Both the position numbers and the translations under genes were made by a program. From contig JADJJK010000004.1 of NCBI GenBank assembly GCA_016706545.1, forward strand, positions 124,001 to 188,000: 64,000 nucleotides of DNA, read 5' to 3'. Every line of letters begins with the position of its first letter. Position 1 is the stretch's first letter. This document shows, piece after piece, positions 52,590-62,186 of this stretch. The notes under the pieces were generated by a model. It was not told the origin of the DNA. It was given only the letters and a program-made list of their open reading frames with translations, and made no database searches. This DNA comes from Myxococcales bacterium. GTDB lineage: Bacteria; Myxococcota_A; Polyangia; Haliangiales; Haliangiaceae.

Positions 52590-52689
52590 CACTCGTCCGC
52601 CGGCCTGCTCACTCGTCCATCGGCTCGCTCACTCGGCCCGCTCACTCGACCCACTCACTCGGCGCGCTCACTCGTCCATCGGCTCGCCG
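52590..52689. repeat. Repeated CACTCG elements at 13- and 20-base spacing
   Basis: CACTCG begins at 52590, 52610, 52630, 52643, 52656 and 52669, giving units of 20, 20, 13, 13 and 13 bases between converging genes. A 22-base stretch starting at 52608 recurs at about 52667 and reaches into the last codons of the minus-strand gene. Confidence 0.7.
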
Positions 52690-53597
52690 ACCGGGGCCGG
52701 CGTCGGCTCCGCCGCCGCGGCGATGGCCTCGAGCGCCTCGCTGAGCCTGGTCTCGGGCACCGTCACCCGGGTTGGCATGCCGCCGCCCAGCGCCAGGAGC
52801 TTGACGAAGTCCCAGCCCGAGCCAAAGGCCGCCGCGATGGTGAGCATGCCGGAGTCGCGCACCATGGCCACCGGCGCCTGCTTCTGCCCGGCCAGGAGCA
52901 GGTCGGTCTTGTCAAACGGCAGCTTGCTGCCCACCGTGTCCACCAGCGCCACCCGGCCGCGCACCGAGAAGCGCCGCGCCAGCGTCGCGGTGCCCTCGGC
53001 GCGGCGCGCGAACTCCGCGGCCGCGTCGTCGATCACGTCGGCGTGGGTGCCGCGAGTGAGCCCGCCCACCAGGTACCAGACCACCGCCCGCTTGAGCTGG
53101 TCATCTCGCCAGCGCGCCCGCAGCGCGTGGTCGATCTTCACCGCCAGCGCCCCGGCCTGCCCCTGCCGCGTGTCGATGGCTCGAGCGTCGGCGTCAGCCC
53201 CAGGATACGGCTCCTTGCCGCCCAGCAGCCACTTGGCGGCGGCGTACAGCCCGTCGAGATCGACGTGCGAGCACACCGTGTCGATGGGGCCGGTGTGCCG
53301 CACCAGCTCCGGCGTGATCATCTCCGGGCAAGCGCCGTGCTGCGCCTTGGTGGCCAGGACAAAGCGCGGATCGGCGGCGTAGTCCGCGTGGCGATCGTGG
53401 TCGTGATGATCGACCCACGCGGCCAGCCGGTCGCCCAGCCCTCGCAAGAACGGCAGCGTGGTGGCCTCGTACGAGATCGAGGCGCCAATGGACGCGGCGA
53501 ACGCGATGTCGAGCACCACCACTCGCCCCGGCAGCTTCTCGGCGCGTGGGAGCTGCCGAGGAGAGGCGAACCAGAGCTGGGTGAGCGCGTCGGACAT
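52668..53597 (-). CDS. DHH-superfamily phosphoesterase-like protein
   Basis: 309 residues. VVVLDIAFA (Asp 30), WVDHHDHDRH (63-65 is the DHH motif) and CSHVDLDGLYAA (110-116) supply candidate metal-binding Asp and His residues. In classical DHH proteins an HxDxDG-like motif precedes DHH; here it follows, so the arrangement is unusual. The C-terminal part has DSGMLTIAAAFGSGWDFVKLLALGGG, resembling the DHHA1 GGG region. Substrate could be a nanoRNA or cyclic dinucleotide (inference). A TGC-TACGCT box lies 9 bases before the ATG. Confidence 0.7.
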   Translation of the reverse strand: MSDALTQLWFASPRQLPRAEKLPGRVVVLDIAFAASIGASISYEATTLPFLRGLGDRLAAWVDHHDHDRHADYAADPRFVLATKAQHGACPEMITPELVRHTGPIDTVCSHVDLDGLYAAAKWLLGGKEPYPGADADARAIDTRQGQAGALAVKIDHALRARWRDDQLKRAVVWYLVGGLTRGTHADVIDDAAAEFARRAEGTATLARRFSVRGRVALVDTVGSKLPFDKTDLLLAGQKQAPVAMVRDSGMLTIAAAFGSGWDFVKLLALGGGMPTRVTVPETRLSEALEAIAAAAEPTPAPVGEPMDE

Positions 53598-53664
53598 CTG
53601 CGGCGCAGCGTAGCACCTGCGGTTTCCTCAAGATCGTCGGAGCCGCAAAACTCCGAGGCGCCGC

Positions 53665-56280
53665 TCACTTCGCGCAGTGCATGGTGACCGTCCACTCGTC
53701 GTGCAAGTACACCTGCCGCACGGTGCCGCGGTCGCCGCACGAGGCGCTCTCGGGCAGCGTCAAGCACAGCGTGCGCTCGCCGGGATCGGCCACGAAGGCG
53801 CTGCGCTTGCCCGCCTCCGCCACGCCCACGCTCTCGCCATCTATCCACACCATGGCCGGATCTGGACACTGCGAGTTGTCCACGTAGAACATCGCGCGCG
53901 GCGGCGCCCGGCGCGCGGCGGCCGGCGGCACCGCCTCTGCGCGCTCCTCCTCGCCCGAGGGGAAGCGTCGCGGGAACGCCAGCGCGGCGGCCAGCAGCGC
54001 ATCGGTGCAGCGCGCGCGGCGCAGCTCGCTCGCCACCCCGCGCTGCCACTGCGCGCGCAGCTCCGCGAGGTCGGCCAGCGCCACCCGGTACTCGCGACGG
54101 GCCGCCGCGAGCTGGGTGCGCACGCCCGGCAAGAGGCCTGCGCTGTAGCCCGCGTCATCATGCCGGATGAGAAACCGCGCAGCGTCCTCCAGCGCCACGC
54201 CATGGCGGATGAGCTGGCGCATCAGCTCCTGCGCCTGGCTCCACGGCGGCGCCATCCGCCGCAGCGGACAGCGCCGCGGCGCCACCCGCTCCGCCGCGGA
54301 CGCCGCCAGCGGCCCCTGCCCCAGCAGCGCCAGGATGCTGACCACCGCGGCCTGATGGCGCGTCCGCACCGCCAGCAGCTCGCGATGCGCGTCGTGGAAG
54401 CGAGCGACCGCTTGGGCCAAGGCCGCGCTGTCGCCCCATGGGCGCTCGATGACCGGCGTGAACACCACCCCCGGCTCGCCCCCCACGTCGACCGCCGCCA
54501 GCGCCGCCCGCGCCACGTCGTACCTCGCGTCGAGCGTCAGCGCCTGGGTCAGCGCCGCCCGCGCGCCCGCGCGATCGCGAAGCTGGCTGCGTGCCAGGCC
54601 GAGCAGGTAGTGGAGCACCGGATCCTTGGGCCAGCCGCGCAGCGCCGGCTCGAGCTGCAAGAGCGCCGCGGCCGCGTCGCGCCGGCCCAGCTCCGCCGCC
54701 GCCGCCATCTGGCGGGTGGCCAGGCTGCGCGGCGACTCTCGCACCGCGCGTCGCAGCACCCAGGCCGCTTCGTCGTAGCGCGCGCGCAAGAGGCCGATCG
54801 CGCCAAGCGCCTGCAAGGTGGCCCCAAGCTCGGGGCGAAAGCGCTGCAGCGCGGTGTACGCGCGGCTGGCGTCGTCGAAGCGCCGCGCGTCGAACTGGGC
54901 CTGCGCCGCAGCGAATGCCGGCGCTGGCGACTCCGGGGCGGTGCGGATCGCGCGCTGATACCACTGCAGCGCGCCGTCGAGGTCCCCGCGCTGCTTCACC
55001 GCCTCGCCGATCCGCACCAGGAGCGGCACGTCAAACGGCCGCAGCACCGACACCGCGATGAGCGCGTCCTCGGCCTTGCGCCACTGCCCGCTCGCCGAGT
55101 AGGCGCTCGCCAGCTCCAGCTTGACCTCCGGGTCCTGCGGCGCCAGCACCTCGATGGCCTCCAGCTCGCGGATGAGCCCTGGCAGGTCGCCGCGCGCGGC
55201 GCGGACCACCGCCAGCGCTCGTCGCGCCGGCAGGTGCTGCGGCGATCTGGTGAGCACCCGCTCCAGCTCTCGCACCGCGAGCTCCCCCTCGCCCACGCTC
55301 CACAGCGCCTCGCCCAGCCGGTAGCGCAGCTCCAGATCCCACGGCCGCAGCCGCACCAGCCGGCGCAGCAGCTCCGCGGCGATCTCGCGCTTGGACGCCG
55401 CTGCCGCCGCCGTCGCCGCGGCGCGCAGCGCCGGCACGTAGTCCGGCCGCAGATCGCTGGCGTACGCGAACTTGCCGGCCGCGCGGCTGATGACGCGCCC
55501 ATCGCCCTGCGCCTGCATGAGCAGCAGCTCGCCGAAGATGCGCTGCGCCTCGGCGAGCTTGGGCGCGATCAGCACGGCCTTGGCCAGATCGCGCTCGGCG
55601 GCCTTGAGGTCCACGCCCGGGGCAGCGGCCGGCGGCCCCGGTGCTGCGCTGCCCGCGGCCGCGGTGGCGGTGGCAGGCACCACCGGCGCGAACGCCCCGC
55701 AGAGGTACCCCAGCCCGCGCCCGAAGAGCTGCACCGCATACGGATCCCCCACCGGCGCGCGCGCAAACACCTCCCGCTCGGCTGCGCCCACAGAGAAGCC
55801 GGCCTCCGTCCACAGATCCGCGAGCACCTCGCCCAGCATCGCGTGGTACTGCTCGCGCACGAACAGGCGCTCCGCTTGCGCCACCTTGCCCACCTGGGCC
55901 CCGGTGCGCTTCCATTGCTCGCTCTTCTCGGCGATCTCGAACGGCGTGGCGGCAATCATCCACTGCAAGGTCTCGCCGGAGCTGTGGTTCTCGAACGGCG
56001 CCACCGCCAGCCGCGGCGGCACCGTCGACGGAATCGGCGGCAGATCGCCGACGATCGCGCCCACTCGCTGCGGCGCGGGCTCGGGCGGCAGCTCCACCCC
56101 CACCGGCGGCTGCGCGGGCAGCGGACGAGACGCGTTCGCCCCCGCGGGCGAAGGCGACGGCGAAGGCCGAGTCCCCGCCGGCCCGACCACCTGCGCCGAG
56201 CCGCTGGCGATCGTCAGCGCGCCGACCACGGCGGCCACAACCGGGCCAACGTGCCGTCGCGGGCGAGGCGAGTTCCGCAT
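53665..56280 (-). CDS. Large exported TPR protein
   Basis: 871 residues. The ATG at 56280 gives a signal-anchor or signal peptide (VGPVVAAVVGALTIASGSAQ). After a Pro-rich region comes RLAVAPFENHSSGETLQW, like the start of TPR/adenylate-cyclase-associated proteins, then at least eight TPR-like repeats (for example LRYRLGEALWSVGEGELAVREL; VKLELASAYSASGQWRKAEDAL). The C-terminus holds Cys pairs and a small beta domain (MVWIDGESVGVAEAG). A near-consensus TATAAC preceded by TG ends 9 bases upstream. Divergent from PBP1A, suggesting an envelope-assembly role. Confidence 0.75.
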   Translation of the reverse strand: MRNSPRPRRHVGPVVAAVVGALTIASGSAQVVGPAGTRPSPSPSPAGANASRPLPAQPPVGVELPPEPAPQRVGAIVGDLPPIPSTVPPRLAVAPFENHSSGETLQWMIAATPFEIAEKSEQWKRTGAQVGKVAQAERLFVREQYHAMLGEVLADLWTEAGFSVGAAEREVFARAPVGDPYAVQLFGRGLGYLCGAFAPVVPATATAAAGSAAPGPPAAAPGVDLKAAERDLAKAVLIAPKLAEAQRIFGELLLMQAQGDGRVISRAAGKFAYASDLRPDYVPALRAAATAAAAASKREIAAELLRRLVRLRPWDLELRYRLGEALWSVGEGELAVRELERVLTRSPQHLPARRALAVVRAARGDLPGLIRELEAIEVLAPQDPEVKLELASAYSASGQWRKAEDALIAVSVLRPFDVPLLVRIGEAVKQRGDLDGALQWYQRAIRTAPESPAPAFAAAQAQFDARRFDDASRAYTALQRFRPELGATLQALGAIGLLRARYDEAAWVLRRAVRESPRSLATRQMAAAAELGRRDAAAALLQLEPALRGWPKDPVLHYLLGLARSQLRDRAGARAALTQALTLDARYDVARAALAAVDVGGEPGVVFTPVIERPWGDSAALAQAVARFHDAHRELLAVRTRHQAAVVSILALLGQGPLAASAAERVAPRRCPLRRMAPPWSQAQELMRQLIRHGVALEDAARFLIRHDDAGYSAGLLPGVRTQLAAARREYRVALADLAELRAQWQRGVASELRRARCTDALLAAALAFPRRFPSGEEERAEAVPPAAARRAPPRAMFYVDNSQCPDPAMVWIDGESVGVAEAGKRSAFVADPGERTLCLTLPESASCGDRGTVRQVYLHDEWTVTMHCAK

Positions 56281-56326
56281 ATCCTGTCTGTTATACACCG
56301 TGCCCTCGTCCGGAACTCCTGCCCCG

Positions 56327-58898
56327 ATGTCGTCAAGCTCACCAGAGCCTCGGCCAGAGCTTCGACCGGAACCTCGGGCAGACCTTCGGCCAGCGCCTCG
56401 GGCAGAGCCTGCCGCGGTCCCCCCGGTCCGCGCCAGGCGCCGCTCCTTTGGCGCGAGCCGCCGCAAGGCGCCGCGACGCCTCAAGCGCTTCTCCATCCTG
56501 CGGCTCCTCTTGCTGCTCCTGGTCTATGGCGCGGCCACCGGCGCGGCCACCCTGTATCTGGCGGTCCGCACCATCAACCGCGAGCTGCCGCCCAGCCTGA
56601 CCCAGCTCCTCGACTACCAGCCCAACCGCAAGAGCGTCGTGCTGTCGTCCGACGGCGAGGAGGTGGGCACCTTCTCCATCGAGAACCGCAAGATCGTGCC
56701 GCTCGATCGCGTCCCGCCGCACGTCACCGCGGCGTTCGTGTCGGCCGAGGATGGCCGGTTCTACAAGCACCCGGGCTTTGACGTGGTGGGGATCGGGCGC
56801 GCGGCCTGGAAGAACTTTCGCTCCGACGGCATCCGCCAGGGCGGCTCCACCATCACCCAGCAGATCTTGAAGCAGACCTTGCTCGCCGGCGACGAGTCCT
56901 TCGACGCCAACGGCCTGCCGCCCCAGGACGTGGAGCTGCAGCGGCAACGCCAGAAGTACCAGCGCAAGATGAAGGAGGTCATCCTCGCCGTGCGGCTCGA
57001 GCGCGAGCTCACCAAGGCCGAGATCCTCGCCATCTACCTCAACCACGTGTACCTGGGGCACGGCGCCTACGGCGTCGCGGCCGCCGCCGAGGCGTACTTC
57101 GGCAAGGACGTGGAGAACCTCACCATCGCCGAGGCCGCGATGCTCGCCGGGCTCATCGCCTCGCCCAGCAAGTACGCCCCGCACCGCAACATGAAGCTGG
57201 CCCGCGATCGGCAAAGCTACGTGCTCGGCCGCATGCGCGACGACGGCTACATCTCCAACACCGAGCTGGAGAGCGCGCGCGCCGAGCCCATCGCGCTGGT
57301 CAACACCTCGGACATCAACCACCTGGCCTCGCCGTACTTCGTGGAGCACGTCCGCCGCACGGCGCAGACCCGGTATGGCACCAGCGAGCTGTTCCGCGGC
57401 GGCCTTCGCTTCTACGCCACGCTCGACACCCGCGCGCAAGACGCCGCGGAGGACGCGCTGCGCCACGGCCTCGAGGCGCTCGATCGACGGCTCGGCTTCC
57501 GCGGCCCCATCGGCCAGCTCGCAGCCCGCCGCCCGCGCCGCCTTCGCTGCCGGCGGCGCCCACCCGCTGCACGGCCGGGACACCGACTTGACCATCGTCA
57601 GCGACCAGCTCGTGGCCTCCGCGCGCTACGCAGCGATGGTCGTCGAGCTCGGCCGGGGCCAGGCGCAGAGCCCCTCCCTGCTCGTCGATCTGGGCCGGGG
57701 CCGGCTGCCGATGGTGGAAGCCGACGCCAAGCTGGTGCGCGCCTGGCGCGACCCCGCCCGCGCGCCCGCCACCATCGCGGTCGGCGACCTGGTCCCGGTG
57801 CGCCTGACGGCCGAGGGCAACGCCGTGGAGCTGGCGCAGCGGCCGGAGATCCAGGGCGCCCTGGTGGCCATCGAGCCAGCGACAGGCCGTGTGCTGGCCA
57901 TGGCCGGCGGCTATGACTGGGCGGAGAGCCAGTTCAACCGCGTCACCCAGGCGCGGCGGCAAGTCGGCTCGTCCATCAAGCCGTTCATCTACGCCGCGGC
58001 CATCGCCGCCGGCAAGACCCCGGTCGAGCGGGTGGTCGACGCGCCCTTTGGCGTCCCCACCGCCACCGGCACCTGGGTGCCCTCGAACTACGACAACCGG
58101 TACCACGGCGCCGTCACCCTCTCCACCGCGCTGGCGCTGAGCCTCAACACGATCTCGGTGCAGCTCGTGGTCGACGTCGGGCTCGATCGCGTGATCGAGC
58201 TGCTGCGCGGGTTCGGCGTCACCTCGCCGATCCCCCGCCACATCTCGGTGGCGCTGGGCACTCCGGACTTCACCCTGCTGGAGCTGGCCACCGCGTACTG
58301 CGGCCTGCTCAGCGGCGGCCGCCGCGTCACCGCTCGCTTCTTTGACCGGGTGACCAACGCCGCCGGCGAGCTCGTCGAGGAGCTGGGCGAGCCAGCGCCT
58401 GGCCCGCGGATCCTGCCGCCCGAGGTCTCCTATGTGGTCACCTCGATGATGAAGGGCGTCATCGAGCGCGGCACCGCCAAGACCGCGCTCGCGCTGGGCC
58501 GCCCCGTCGCCGGGAAGACCGGCACCTCCGCCAACTACCGCGACGTCTGGTTCATCGGCTCCACCACGGATCTGCTGGTCGGTGTGTGGATCGGCCGCGA
58601 CGACTCCACGCCCATCGGCGACAAGATCACCGGCGGCGGTGTCGCGGTGCCCATCTGGCTCGACTTCATGCAGAAGGCGCACCCGCCCACCCCCGTCCGC
58701 GATTTTCCGATGCCCGAGGGGGTCACCTTCGCGCGCCTCGAGCCGTGGAGCGGCGAGCTGAGCGGCCCAAGCCCCACCGCGCGCTGGGTGCCGTTCGTGC
58801 GCGGCACCCTGCCGGCGCGCTTTCTCGCTCCGCCGATCCTGCGCGCCTTCGACGACCTGGTGCCGGTGCCGCCGGTGCCACCAGCGCCGCGCCCGTAG
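56327..58898 (+). CDS. Class A penicillin-binding protein 1A, interrupted by a single-base frameshift
   Basis: 856 residues if one base is removed. A cytoplasmic Pro/Arg/Glu tail built from 12-bp repeats precedes a TM helix (about 54-80). The glycosyltransferase domain has EDGRFYKHPGFD, GGSTITQQILKQ and ILAIYLNHVYLGHGAYGV. After GFRGPIGQL the frame shifts within 57519-57533; removing one base leads into PAARAAFAAGGAHPLHG and the transpeptidase domain with SxxK in GSSIKPFIY, SxN in SLNTISVQ and KTGTSANYRD. It polymerises and crosslinks peptidoglycan. Both halves are fully conserved, so the break is probably not old. Confidence 0.9.
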
Positions 58899-59095
58899 CA
58901 GCGCCCGCGCGCGGACCAAAGGCGTGGCGCGGGTTGAAACGAAGCCCACCCGGCCGAGTCTGCAGACGCCCCCCCCGTCATCGGCCATCGGCCGCCATCT
59001 CGGGGGATCAAAGAGCCGTCACGACCTGCGCTTGCTGTGGCGGGGATCACCAGGTAAGTCCCCAATCACGAAGAAGAATTCGCCGGTAGGTGGGC

Positions 59096-59125
59096 TTGAC
59101 CCCGCGTTTGCCCATCCGGTACAAC
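59096..59125 (+). promoter_or_regulatory. Sigma-70-like promoter of the tolQ operon
   Basis: TTGACC (59096-59101), an 18-base spacer and TACAAC (59120-59125) lie 34 bases before ATG 59160, which has its own GAGG tract. The rest of the 261-base gap after PBP1A shows no gene. Confidence 0.5.
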
Positions 59126-59159
59126 GGTGGGCACTCCAATCCATGGCCGTGAGGCGAGA

Positions 59160-59831
59160 ATGAACTGGCTAAGTGATGTCTTCCATAAGGGCGGGCCGTT
59201 TTTCATCGTCAATACCTTCTTCCTTGCGGTCGTAATCGCCATCATCGTCGAGCGCGCGATTTACTTCCTGGGCAGAGGGCACTTGAACGCCAAGGTGTTC
59301 CTGGAGCAGATCCGCAAGCTGCTCTCGGCCAACAACGTGGACCGCGCCAAGAAGCTGTGCGAGGCCACCAGCGCGCCGGTCGCTCGGGTGGCGCGCGCGG
59401 GGATCAACCGCCTGCACCGCGGCGAGGCGGCGGTGGCGCAGGCCATGGAAGAGACCATGAACGACGCCATCCCCGAGGTGAAGACCCGGATCGGCGCGCT
59501 GTGGTCCATGGCCAACATCGTGACCCTGGTGGGACTGCTTGGAACCATCACCGGCCTCATCAGCACCTTCGCCGCGATCGGCAACGCCAACCCCGCAGAG
59601 CGGCAAGAGAAGCTGTCCTCCGGTATCGCCGAGGCCATGTACAACACCGCGTATGGTCTCTCCATCGCGCTCCTCTGCATGCTGGGACACCTCCTCTTGT
59701 CCGCGGCCATGAAGAAGGTCGTCGCGGATCTCGAGACCTTCGTCATGCGGTTCGAGAACCTCGCCGCAGAGGGCGCGTCGCAGCAGCGCGCGCCCGCCGC
59801 CCCCACCGACGACCTGCAGGAATCGGCCTAG
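59160..59831 (+). CDS. MotA/TolQ/ExbB proton-channel protein
   Basis: 223 residues. Three TM helices in the TolQ/ExbB order: one near the N-terminus (FFIVNTFFLAVVIAIIVERAI) and two after the cytoplasmic loop (IVTLVGLLGTITGLISTFAAI; YNTAYGLSIALLCMLGHLLL). The TITGLI and AMYNTAYGL signatures are typical. It forms a proton channel with the two ExbD/TolR proteins downstream. An in-frame start at 59127 lacks a ribosome site. The first gene of the operon. Confidence 0.92.
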   Translation: MNWLSDVFHKGGPFFIVNTFFLAVVIAIIVERAIYFLGRGHLNAKVFLEQIRKLLSANNVDRAKKLCEATSAPVARVARAGINRLHRGEAAVAQAMEETMNDAIPEVKTRIGALWSMANIVTLVGLLGTITGLISTFAAIGNANPAERQEKLSSGIAEAMYNTAYGLSIALLCMLGHLLLSAAMKKVVADLETFVMRFENLAAEGASQQRAPAAPTDDLQESA

Positions 59832-59841
59832 GCGGCGCGCC

Positions 59842-60654
59842 ATGGCGCTCACGGCACAGCAGCTCCGCTCCAAGACGCGCGCCGCGGTCCGGCGACGCGA
59901 AGCGCAGATCGAGGACGACGAGCGAGAGAGCGGGGAGCTAAACCTCATCCCGTACCTCGACATCGTGACCAACCTGATGTTGTTTCTGCTAGCCTCGATC
60001 TCTGCCGGCCTGATCTTGGTCCAGATCAACACCACCCTGCCCGACAACGCGGCGTCGGCCTCGCAGGCCACCCAGCCAACGCCGCCCAAGCCAGAGGACA
60101 TCCCGCTGCGGCTGGTGCTTTCGATCGTGCCAGACCGCGTGAAGCTCTGGTCCATCAGCCAGCTCGAGGGCACCTTGAAAGACCCCAAGCAGACGTTCAT
60201 GCGGGTCGGCCGCGATGGCGAGCCGTGCGACGGCGACTACATGTGCGAGAGCAACTCCTGTGACCAGGGCACCCAGCGCTGCAAGGCCGGCGCTGACGTG
60301 CCGGCGCCGGTCTTCGACTACCGCGCCATCAACGCCGCGCTGTTCGAGATCGCCAACCGGCGCTACGCTGGCAAGGCCCGCGCCTCGGCGACCTACCAGA
60401 TCATCCTCCAGGCCGACGGCAAGATCCCCTATGCAACCCTGGTCGCGGTAATGGGTGCCATGCGCTGCCGCATGCCGGAGTTTGGCAAGAACCAGGAGCG
60501 GTGCTTGCTGCCCACCGAGGATGCCGCGCTCAAGAAGGCGCCAAGCCCGATCGACAAGGTCGGATTCCTCTACGACACCGCGCGGGCACCGTATGACCCA
60601 ACGACGATGGCGCTGTTTCACGATATCGTCTTCTCCCCGGGGCTAGCTTACTAA
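59842..60654 (+). CDS. ExbD/TolR-family protein with cysteine-rich insertion
   Basis: 270 residues, long for the family (about 140). A cytoplasmic start is followed by the single TM helix with the conserved Asp (LNLIPYLDIVTNLMLFLLAS). The periplasmic domain contains an insertion with PCDGDYMCESNSCDQGTQRC (four Cys, probably two disulfides), then DYRAINAALFEIANRR and IILQADGKIPYATLVAVMGAMR, the ExbD/TolR fold. The insertion resembles the Cys cluster of the VWA-FHA protein in this window. The stop overlaps the next start (TAATG). Confidence 0.88.
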   Translation: MALTAQQLRSKTRAAVRRREAQIEDDERESGELNLIPYLDIVTNLMLFLLASISAGLILVQINTTLPDNAASASQATQPTPPKPEDIPLRLVLSIVPDRVKLWSISQLEGTLKDPKQTFMRVGRDGEPCDGDYMCESNSCDQGTQRCKAGADVPAPVFDYRAINAALFEIANRRYAGKARASATYQIILQADGKIPYATLVAVMGAMRCRMPEFGKNQERCLLPTEDAALKKAPSPIDKVGFLYDTARAPYDPTTMALFHDIVFSPGLAY

Positions 60655-61211
60655 TGTCGTTCACGGCAGCTCAAGCGCGCTCCATCATCCGCAAGGCCGT
60701 CAAGCGCGTGCCCGAGGGTGAAGAGATCACGCACCTCAACATCATGCCGATGATGGACATGATGACCATCCTGCTCGTCGCCTTCATCTTTCAAGCAGCC
60801 GTGAGCGCCACCCAGCTCTCGGCTGGCGCTGTGACGTTGCCGCGCTCGCTCTCGGATGAGCCGCTGCCCGAGGGCGCGTTCACCGTCATCATCACCAAGA
60901 CCGGCATCGTCGTGGATGGCAAGCCGGTGGTCGCGGTCAAGGACGGCAACATCGACGCCTCGGACCTCGAGGGCGGCAGCATGGGGTACAACATCCCCAA
61001 GTTGGCCTCCTTCCTCTCGGCCCTGCGCCAGGAGGAGCTGCGGACCAAGGTGCCAGGAGAGCTGCCGGCGGTCCCCGAGCTCTTGATCATCGCGGATCGC
61101 ACGACGCCGTTTCTCCTGCTCACCCGGGTGCTGTTTTCGGCCAAGCAGAAGGAAGCCGGCTACCGCCGCTTCCGCTTGATCGTCCAGAAGCACTACGCCC
61201 CCACCAAGTAG
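60654..61211 (+). CDS. Second ExbD/TolR-family protein
   Basis: 185 residues. A TM helix with the channel Asp (LNIMPMMDMMTILLVAFIF) precedes a periplasmic domain (FTVIITKTGIVVDGK ... ELLIIADRTTPFLLLTRVLFSAKQKEAGYRRFRLIV). It lacks the Cys-rich insertion of its neighbour. Two different ExbD/TolR subunits with one TolQ is common in myxobacterial Tol/Agl-type operons; the partner (TonB, TolA or a gliding/envelope machine) is not in the window. Confidence 0.9.
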   Translation: MSFTAAQARSIIRKAVKRVPEGEEITHLNIMPMMDMMTILLVAFIFQAAVSATQLSAGAVTLPRSLSDEPLPEGAFTVIITKTGIVVDGKPVVAVKDGNIDASDLEGGSMGYNIPKLASFLSALRQEELRTKVPGELPAVPELLIIADRTTPFLLLTRVLFSAKQKEAGYRRFRLIVQKHYAPTK

Positions 61212-61317
61212 CCGCGGTGCCTGGCCGGGGCAGCCGAGCCGGCGTGGCGCCTGCCCTGCCCCACTGAGCTGGCCACCTGAGCTGGCGCGGCGCGGCCTCC
61301 CTGCGGTGGGCTCCGGC

Positions 61318-61340
61318 CCTCCCGGGTGCCTCGCGGGAGG
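61318..61340 (+). terminator. Hairpin downstream of the tolQRR operon
   Basis: CCTCCCG at 61318-61324 pairs with CGGGAGG at 61334-61340 around a 9-base loop in the 176-base gap. No U-tract follows, so termination would need help. Confidence 0.3.
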
Positions 61341-61373
61341 CTCAGGAACGTGCGTGCATCACGCCATCTCCGG

Positions 61374-61381
61374 CGTATACT
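61374..61381 (+). promoter_or_regulatory. -10 box at a near-leaderless start
   Basis: CG-TATACT (TATACT at 61376-61381, 4 of 6 to TATAAT) ends 6 bases before ATG 61388; no Shine-Dalgarno sequence or convincing -35 box. Confidence 0.4.
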
Positions 61382-61387
61382 GGCGGC

Positions 61388-62098
61388 ATGAAACTGATCG
61401 GCGAACGCAGAGCCCTCGCGTCCTCGGTGCTGATCTTCTACGCCTTCCTGTACGCGCTGGTGGCGATCGCCAGTCCGCTCCCTGAGTGGATGCCCGCGTA
61501 CCTGGCGCTGGCCAGCGTGTACGCGCTGGGCTTCTTTGCCGTCGTGGCCGGGTACTTCTGGGCCCGCTGGTACGCGATCGGCGTCTCGCTGTTCGGCGCG
61601 ATCTCGGCCGCGGTCGGCATGTGGCAGATGGGCCCGGAGCCCCTGCTGCTCATCCTGGGCGGCAGCCACTTGTTCATCGCGGTGGCGCTCAGCGGCGAGT
61701 CCATGCAAGGCCCCTTCGAGGGCCAGGAGCAGTGGCGCCTGCGCTTCCACATGGACGACCACGCCGTGCGCCGGCTCGGCCGCTCGGTGATGCGCGCGGC
61801 CTTCGGGCTTCCATATGTCCTTCTGTATGCGCTGGCGCCCAAGCCCGGGAACGCCTTGGTGTTCGCCGCGGCCATGCTGGCGGTGGCCGGCGTGGCGGGG
61901 CTCGTGCGGCTGCGAACCTGGAGCGTCTTTGCCCTCGGTGGAGCCGGCGTCGCGATGGCGGTGGGCGGCGTGATGGCGATGGCCTCGGGCACCGGCTGCA
62001 GCGTCGGGTTTGCGCCGCTGGCCGGGGCGCTCATCTTCACCACCGCGGTGACCCCTTTTGCCGCTCCCCTCGCGCGCGCGCTGCGCGGTCCGGCGTGA
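61388..62098 (+). CDS. Polytopic membrane protein of unknown function
   Basis: 236 residues with about six or seven hydrophobic helices (for example LIFYAFLYALVAIAS, YALGFFAVVAGYFWARWYAI, LLLILGGSHLFIAVAL, FAAAMLAVAGVAGLVRL, GAGVAMAVGGVMAMAS). A short hydrophilic loop (EGQEQWRLRFHMDDHAVRR) lies mid-protein. No recognisable family motif. Stands alone between the tol operon and the TPR lipoproteins. Confidence 0.7.
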   Translation: MKLIGERRALASSVLIFYAFLYALVAIASPLPEWMPAYLALASVYALGFFAVVAGYFWARWYAIGVSLFGAISAAVGMWQMGPEPLLLILGGSHLFIAVALSGESMQGPFEGQEQWRLRFHMDDHAVRRLGRSVMRAAFGLPYVLLYALAPKPGNALVFAAAMLAVAGVAGLVRLRTWSVFALGGAGVAMAVGGVMAMASGTGCSVGFAPLAGALIFTTAVTPFAAPLARALRGPA

Positions 62099-62151
62099 GC
62101 CCGCAGCCGAAGGATTCGCAAAGGCGTGGTTCTTCCAGCCCTTGCCAGCCA

Positions 62152-62180
62152 TTGAAAGCGGCGTCCAGGAAGGCTACCGT
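62152..62180 (+). promoter_or_regulatory. Promoter with -35 and -10 immediately before a start codon
   Basis: TTGAAA (62152-62157, 5 of 6 to TTGACA), exactly 17 bases, then TACCGT (62175-62180). The ATG at 62187 follows 6 bases later, so the transcript would begin at or beside the start codon. Confidence 0.55.
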
Positions 62181-62186
62181 CCACTC

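Noticed and set aside
53677..56781. 1034-codon open frame antisense to the TPR gene
   Set aside because: Arg/His/Gln-rich composition without domains; a GC-rich shadow of the minus-strand TPR gene, whose frame has clear TPRs and a signal peptide.
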